Assembly (NCBI GenBank): GCA_964406705.1
Contig: CAYOSS010000063.1
Span: forward strand, 1-10,389
Source: CAZRRV01 sp964406705
GTDB taxonomy: Bacteria > Bacillota > Clostridia > Oscillospirales > Acutalibacteraceae
DNA length: 10,389 bases
Reading direction: 5' to 3'
Part shown: piece by piece, positions 7,650 to 10,389 of the stretch
Numbering within the stretch: the stretch's first letter is position 1
Layout of the letters: every line of letters starts with the position of its first letter
Position numbers and translations under genes: made by a program
Notes under the pieces: model-generated
The model's input: the letters and a program-made list of their open reading frames with translations, nothing else
Database searches by the model: none
Told to the model about the DNA's origin: nothing

Positions 7650-7655
7650 CTCTCC
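7650..7655 (-). promoter_or_regulatory. Ribosome binding site of dnaN
   Basis: GGAGAG on the minus strand with a 6-base spacer to the ATG at 7643. It supports the chosen dnaN start, which also aligns with the family N-terminus. Confidence 0.75.
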
Positions 7656-7696
7656 AATCTGTTATACGCTAAACGCACAGCCCGCCGGGAAATCCG

Positions 7697-7723
7697 GACC
7701 CCGCGACATTCTCTGCGCGGGTC
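7697..7723 (-). repeat. Hairpin in the dnaN leader beside the AT-rich stretch
   Basis: On the minus strand GACCCGCG (complement of 7716-7723) pairs with CGCGGGGTC (complement of 7697-7705) with one bulged G and a loop of about 10 bases. It lies between the AT-rich unwinding stretch and dnaN. It would be in the dnaN leader if transcription starts at the upstream AT-rich promoter candidate. It could affect dnaN expression or delimit the unwinding region; neither role is shown. Confidence 0.45.
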
Positions 7724-7756
7724 TATCATTCTATCTATATATAATAATAGTAATAG
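7721..7756. other. AT-rich DNA unwinding element candidate
   Basis: This 36-base stretch is about 81% A+T, while its flanks are strongly GC-rich. It sits on the dnaN side of the DnaA box, as in the dnaA-dnaN origins of other Bacillota. Its box-proximal half is built of the trinucleotide repeats described separately, and it continues with TATATATAG-like sequence toward dnaN. It may also contain the dnaN promoter -10. Confidence 0.7.
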
Positions 7757-7767
7757 GCCCTGTGCAA
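7738..7767 (-). promoter_or_regulatory. Weak promoter candidate for the dnaN-gyrA cluster
   Basis: On the minus strand TTGCAC (complement of 7762-7767) and TATATA (complement of 7738-7743) are 18 bases apart, but each matches the sigma-A consensus only partly. An alternative -10, TAGAAT (complement of 7728-7733), matches five of six bases but has no good -35. A promoter between dnaA and dnaN is expected but not proven. Read-through from dnaA is also possible because no terminator is visible after dnaA. Confidence 0.3.
7742..7756 (+). other. DnaA-trio run (five trinucleotides)
   Basis: Read 3' to 5' on the plus strand from base 7756 downward, the sequence is GAT AAT GAT AAT AAT. This matches the DnaA-trio consensus (3'-G/A-A-T-5' repeats), which is bound as single strand by the DnaA oligomer during origin opening. 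Only a four-base GC tract (7757-7760) separates it from the DnaA-box-like site at 7761-7769. That box, GC tract, trio order is the published basal unwinding architecture. Assignment is by pattern. Confidence 0.75.
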
Positions 7768-7769
7768 AA
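7761..7769 (-). promoter_or_regulatory. DnaA box next to the DnaA-trio (TTTTGCACA)
   Basis: TTTTGCACA on the minus strand differs from TTATCCACA at two positions but keeps the CACA core. Its position four bases from the trio run makes it the likely nucleation site for the unwinding oligomer. It overlaps a possible -35 (TTGCAC) of a dnaN promoter, which would permit DnaA-dependent control of the dnaN cluster. Confidence 0.6.
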
Positions 7770-7917
7770 TCGGTAAAACCCGCTCCAAGCCGGCGGCTAC
7801 GCGGAGACCCAGCGCTAACGCGGCGCACAGGGGAGCCGACGGGCGGCGCAAAACCCATGGGGACGCGGGGAGAAACGCAGAGGCCTGTGCGTCGGCGAGC
7901 GGTGCGTTCGCGAAACT

Positions 7918-7926
7918 TGTGGAAAA
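7918..7926 (-). promoter_or_regulatory. DnaA box abutting the dnaA stop codon (TTTTCCACA)
   Basis: TTTTCCACA on the minus strand differs from TTATCCACA at one position. It begins two bases after the dnaA stop and is the best match to a DnaA box in the intergenic region. It marks the dnaA side of the presumed origin, about 150 bases from the trio-adjacent box. Confidence 0.65.
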
Positions 7927-7927
7927 G

Positions 7928-9241
7928 TCAGCGCGGTTCTTTTAAGTTCTTGATTATCTCGTCCACGGTGTACTTTTTGGAGCGGTCTGTTTTGATAAGG
8001 CTCTCCACTTTTTCTATAGAGTGGATCACCGTGGTGTGGTGGAGGTTAAAGGCCTTGCCTATCGCGGGGGAGGACATCCCGGTGAGCTCCCGGGTGACGT
8101 AAATCGCCACCTGACGGGCGTAGAGGATATCCGCCGAGCGCCGCCCCGAGAGAATGTCGTCCACCGAGACGGTGTATGCGCGGCTGACCTCCTCCAAGAC
8201 GTCCTCCACCGTGATCTGCCTCGCGGCGGTGTCATTTACAATATCCCGTATAAGGGTCTGCACCGCGCCCAAAGTGGGCTCCTGCTTTTGAATTTGAATA
8301 TACGCCTGGAGCTTCTTTACAACGCCCACCAACTGGCGGGTGTTCATCTTTATCTGCTCCGCTATGAAGAAGACTATTTCGTCGCTGATCTCGATCCCCG
8401 CTTCCGCCGCCTTGTTGCGGATTATGCCCACGCGGGTCTCGAAGTCGGGCGGAGCGATGTCGGTTATCAGCCCCGCCTCGAAGCGGCTGCGGATGCGCTC
8501 GTCCATATTGCCTATCTCTTTGGGCGGGCGGTCGGAGGTCACTATGACCTGTTTGCCGGCTTGGCTCAGCACGTTAAACGTGTTGAAAAATTCCTCCTGA
8601 ATGGAGTTTTTGCCCGCGATAAAGTGGATATCGTCTATTATCAGTACGTCCACCGAGCGGTACCTGTCGTGGAAAAGCTTTATGGTGTTGGACTGGATGG
8701 CCTCTATTATCTTGTTGCCGAACTCCTCCCCACGCAGGTACTCCACCGTCTTTTGAGGAAATTTCTCTTTGACGCGGTTCTTCAGCGCGAGGATTAAGTG
8801 CGTTTTGCCGACGCCGGAGTTGCCGTATATAAAAAGAGGGTTGTATATAACCGTGGGGCTTTCCGCTACGGCGAGGCAGGCGGCGTGGGCGAACCTGTTC
8901 GAGGAGCCCACTATGAAATTTTCGAAGGTGAAGAAAGAGTCGGGCGAGGGCGCCGCGTCGAGAGTCGACGGCGCGGGGGCGGGGTCTCCCTCCTCGGCTT
9001 CCACTTCTATGCGGATCGGCAGCCCGGAGACCTCCGCCAGGCATTCCTCCAAGCGGGTCTTGTAGAACTCGTCGAAGATTCCCTTTTTTACCAGGCTTTG
9101 GCATTTAAGGGTCAGCACCCCGGAGCGCAGGGACACCGGCTTTAAGTCCCCCACCCAGGTGTTGAAGCCCACATCGGTGATATACTTTTTGCTTTCCTCG
9201 CAAGCCGCTCCCCACAGGCCTTCCAAAGAATCAAGCTTCAT
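7928..9241 (-). CDS. dnaA: Chromosomal replication initiator DnaA
   Basis: AAA+ initiator that binds DnaA boxes, oligomerises on ATP and opens oriC. It has 437 residues. Domain I (1-84) is the helicase/partner-binding fold. Domain II is short (85-102), a Pro/Ala/Asp linker. Domain III carries Walker A GNSGVGKT (140-147), Walker B LIIDDIHF (200-207), sensor I VTSD (234-237), the arginine-finger region RIRSRFEAGL (249-258) and the sensor II arginine Arg302. Domain IV has the helix-turn-helix with ARQVAIYVTREL (375-386) and ends in the signature segment FNLHHTTVIHS (398-408). That segment usually reads G-R-D-H-T/S-T-V, so the Arg-Asp pair is replaced by Leu-His here. The start is supported by the family N-terminus, although only a distant AAGG serves as ribosome binding site. 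Stop and first DnaA box are two bases apart. Confidence 0.97.
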   Translation of the reverse strand: MKLDSLEGLWGAACEESKKYITDVGFNTWVGDLKPVSLRSGVLTLKCQSLVKKGIFDEFYKTRLEECLAEVSGLPIRIEVEAEEGDPAPAPSTLDAAPSPDSFFTFENFIVGSSNRFAHAACLAVAESPTVIYNPLFIYGNSGVGKTHLILALKNRVKEKFPQKTVEYLRGEEFGNKIIEAIQSNTIKLFHDRYRSVDVLIIDDIHFIAGKNSIQEEFFNTFNVLSQAGKQVIVTSDRPPKEIGNMDERIRSRFEAGLITDIAPPDFETRVGIIRNKAAEAGIEISDEIVFFIAEQIKMNTRQLVGVVKKLQAYIQIQKQEPTLGAVQTLIRDIVNDTAARQITVEDVLEEVSRAYTVSVDDILSGRRSADILYARQVAIYVTRELTGMSSPAIGKAFNLHHTTVIHSIEKVESLIKTDRSKKYTVDEIIKNLKEPR

Positions 9242-9255
9242 CTTGTCACCAACCT

Positions 9256-9285
9256 TGTATATCTAAATACCCGCACATAGGGCAA
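9256..9285 (-). promoter_or_regulatory. Candidate dnaA promoter
   Basis: On the minus strand TTGCCC (complement of 9280-9285) and TATACA (complement of 9256-9261) are separated by 18 bases, each four of six to consensus. This is the best pair in the short gap between the manA terminator and the dnaA ATG. It would give a leader of about 10 bases with little room for a ribosome binding site. No DnaA box is visible here, so autoregulation as seen in other bacteria is not evident. Confidence 0.35.
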
Positions 9286-9297
9286 ATAAACCATCCG

Positions 9298-9335
9298 AAA
9301 AATTAAACCCGGCACACCAAAATCCTCGCGCCGGG
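9298..9335 (-). terminator. Intrinsic terminator inside the 3' end of manA
   Basis: On the minus strand CCCGGCGCG (complement of 9327-9335) pairs with TGTGCCGGG (complement of 9308-9316): nine pairs including two G-U, with a 10-base loop. TTTAATTTTT (complement of 9298-9307) follows immediately. The manA stop codon lies within this U-rich tract. It should end tuf-manA transcription just before dnaA. Confidence 0.75.
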
Positions 9336-10223
9336 GCCGGTCGGCAGTTCCCCGTAACCGGCGGTGGCGAGGGCACAGTCCCCGGCGGAAAAGGGCAAAC
9401 CGTCAAGCGTACAGGCCCCCTCGAGGCAGACATACGCCGCGAAGCTGTCATCGTTCACCGTGAAAGTGCTACCCGAATATGCCGCACGGCAGGAAAAATA
9501 CTCGCAGGAGACCAATTCCCCGGCGTCGGGCACACGGGTGACAAGACCCTCCACCGGGTGAAGGGTTGCCGCCGCCGCGGCCCGTTCCAAGTGGAGGGGG
9601 CGGGGGTTGCCGCCCGCGTCCAGTCGCCCGTAATCGTAAAGCCGGTAGGTCGTGTCGCTGTTTTGCTGTACCTCCGCGAGCAGGATCCCGCCGCCGATGG
9701 CGTGGACCGTTCCCGCTGGGATAAATATGAAATCCCCCGCCGATACCGGGACTTTCCGCAGAACTTCCGTAATGCTCCCGTCCGCCGCGCGGCGAGTTAT
9801 CTCCTCCCGGGTGACCTCGCGGGAGAAGCCGAGGTATATAAACGCGCCCGGCTCGGCTTTCAGTATATACCAGCATTCCGTTTTGCCGTGCTCTCCGGGG
9901 AGCAGCCCGGGGAAGCCGTCGGCGGGGTGAACCTGCACCGAGAGGGGCGCCGCCGCGTCAATAAGCTTTATTAAAAGAGGAAGTTCGCCGCCCCCGACGC
10001 GGCTGCCCAGCGCCCCGCCGCCAAGCAACGACAGAGCGCGGGAGAGGGGCAAGTTGTCATACTCCCCGCCCGAGACGGCGCACTCGCCGTTCTTGTGGCA
10101 GGAGAGCACCCACGCTTCCGCGAGCGGGAGCCTCTCCGGGACAAAGCCGAAGAGACCCCGCATTTTCTCCCCACCCCAGATGTAATCCTTGAAAACGGGG
10201 CGGAGCTTCAGCAGTTCGCGCAT
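9303..10223 (-). CDS. manA: Mannose-6-phosphate isomerase, class I
   Basis: Zinc-dependent cupin enzyme that interconverts mannose 6-phosphate and fructose 6-phosphate in the cytoplasm, feeding mannose into glycolysis or making precursors for mannosylated polymers. It has 306 residues, normal for the short bacterial form. The start has FKDYIWGG (11-18). The zinc ligands are Gln97 and His99 in SVQVHPAD, Glu116 in KTECWYIL and His174 in PAGTVHAIGGG. EVQQNSDTTYRLYDYGR (184-200) is the conserved active-site strand, with Arg194 and Arg200 as likely substrate-binding residues. A smaller C-terminal cupin half follows. It starts 14 bases after tuf with no visible Shine-Dalgarno sequence, so it may rely on coupling to tuf. 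An intrinsic terminator lies in its last codons. It has no evident functional link to dnaA. Confidence 0.95.
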   Translation of the reverse strand: MRELLKLRPVFKDYIWGGEKMRGLFGFVPERLPLAEAWVLSCHKNGECAVSGGEYDNLPLSRALSLLGGGALGSRVGGGELPLLIKLIDAAAPLSVQVHPADGFPGLLPGEHGKTECWYILKAEPGAFIYLGFSREVTREEITRRAADGSITEVLRKVPVSAGDFIFIPAGTVHAIGGGILLAEVQQNSDTTYRLYDYGRLDAGGNPRPLHLERAAAAATLHPVEGLVTRVPDAGELVSCEYFSCRAAYSGSTFTVNDDSFAAYVCLEGACTLDGLPFSAGDCALATAGYGELPTGPGARILVCRV

Positions 10224-10237
10224 TGCAAAGGGGACGG

Positions 10238-10389
10238 CTACTCGTTTATCTTCGTGACCACGCCGGACCCGACCGTCCTGCCGCCCTCGCGGATGGCGAA
10301 GCGCAGACCCTCCTCAATCGCGATGGGGGTGATAAGCTCGACGTCCATTTCCACGTTGTCCCCGGGCATGCACATCTCCACGCCCTCCG
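10238..10389 (-). CDS. tuf: Elongation factor Tu, C-terminal fragment (gene cut by window edge)
   Basis: Last 49 codons plus stop of EF-Tu, the GTPase that carries aminoacyl-tRNA to the ribosome. Read on the minus strand, the fragment includes EMCMPGDNVEM, ELITPIAIEEGLRFAIREGG and the end GSGVVTKINE, a near-perfect match to the third beta-barrel domain of EF-Tu. The upstream part lies outside the window, so whether it belongs to a str operon (rpsL-rpsG-fusA-tuf) cannot be seen. manA follows after 14 bases. No terminator is visible between the two, so at least part of the strong tuf transcription probably continues into manA. Confidence 0.96.
   Translation of the reverse strand, partial: EGVEMCMPGDNVEMDVELITPIAIEEGLRFAIREGGRTVGSGVVTKINE

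Larger units (their letters stand above)
7644..7927. other. oriC: Presumed chromosomal replication origin (oriC), dnaA-dnaN intergenic region
   Basis: The 284 bases between dnaA and dnaN hold the expected parts of a bacterial origin. There are DnaA-box-like 9-mers at 7761-7769 and 7918-7926, weaker TGTGCG-type sites at 7886-7894 and on the other strand at 7822-7830, and an AT-rich stretch at 7721-7756 (29 of 36 bases A or T) in otherwise GC-rich DNA. DnaA-trios lie at the junction. The weaker sites sit in a near-inverted pair, CGGCGCACAGG (7821-7831) and CCTGTGCGTCG (7884-7894). In many Bacillota the unwinding element lies in this same gap. No coding frame here is convincing. The number of good boxes is low, and no perfect TTATCCACA is present. 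Confidence 0.8.

Noticed and set aside
9263..9451. 62-codon minus-strand frame between manA and dnaA
   Set aside because: It overlaps the end of manA out of frame and the terminator, and has no family resemblance.
1..10389. Mobile elements, CRISPR arrays, toxin-antitoxin or defence genes
   Set aside because: I found no transposase, regularly spaced repeats, or defence domains. Apart from tuf-manA and the gene-free end, the window is the conserved initiation locus.

Overview
This window is the chromosomal replication-initiation locus of a GC-rich member of the Bacillota, most likely a clostridial lineage near the Oscillospiraceae/Ruminococcaceae. The gene order dnaA, dnaN, S4-domain gene, recF, remB, gyrB, gyrA is typical of Bacillota. 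The assignment to Clostridia is an inference from recalled sequence features, such as PLWGKMLN in GyrB and GYPAAAYRYTE in GyrA. All protein-coding genes lie on the minus strand, so in transcription order the window reads from high to low coordinates.

Right edge to 9298: the last 49 codons of tuf (EF-Tu), then manA (class I mannose-6-phosphate isomerase) 14 bases later. A convincing intrinsic terminator is embedded in the last codons of manA and should insulate dnaA from tuf-manA transcription. A short gap of about 60 bases then holds a weak dnaA promoter candidate. From 9241 to 7928 is dnaA. Between dnaA and dnaN (7644-7927) is the presumed oriC: DnaA-box-like sites, an AT-rich unwinding stretch, and a run of five DnaA-trios directly beside one box. 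From 7643 to 440 runs a tight co-directional cluster: dnaN, yaaA (S4), recF, remB, gyrB, gyrA, with overlaps or gaps of 15 bases or fewer. It encodes the sliding clamp, a small RNA-binding protein, a gap-repair ATPase, a RemB-type regulator and both gyrase subunits. From 439 to 1 there is no convincing gene, only a dense series of inverted repeats.

The genes form one functional theme. DnaA opens the origin, DnaN clamps the polymerase, RecF helps at stalled or gapped forks, and gyrase removes positive supercoils ahead of the forks. manA and tuf are unrelated housekeeping neighbours; their place directly upstream of dnaA, in the slot often held by rpmH-rnpA in Bacillota, is the main departure from the usual layout.

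I found no mobile element, CRISPR array, defence cassette or clearly new system. The points worth a second look are the origin architecture (DnaA-trio beside an atypical box), the changed DNA-recognition motif of DnaA, the head-on orientation of tuf relative to the presumed origin, the terminator inside manA, the acidic tail of GyrA, and the structured gene-free region after gyrA.
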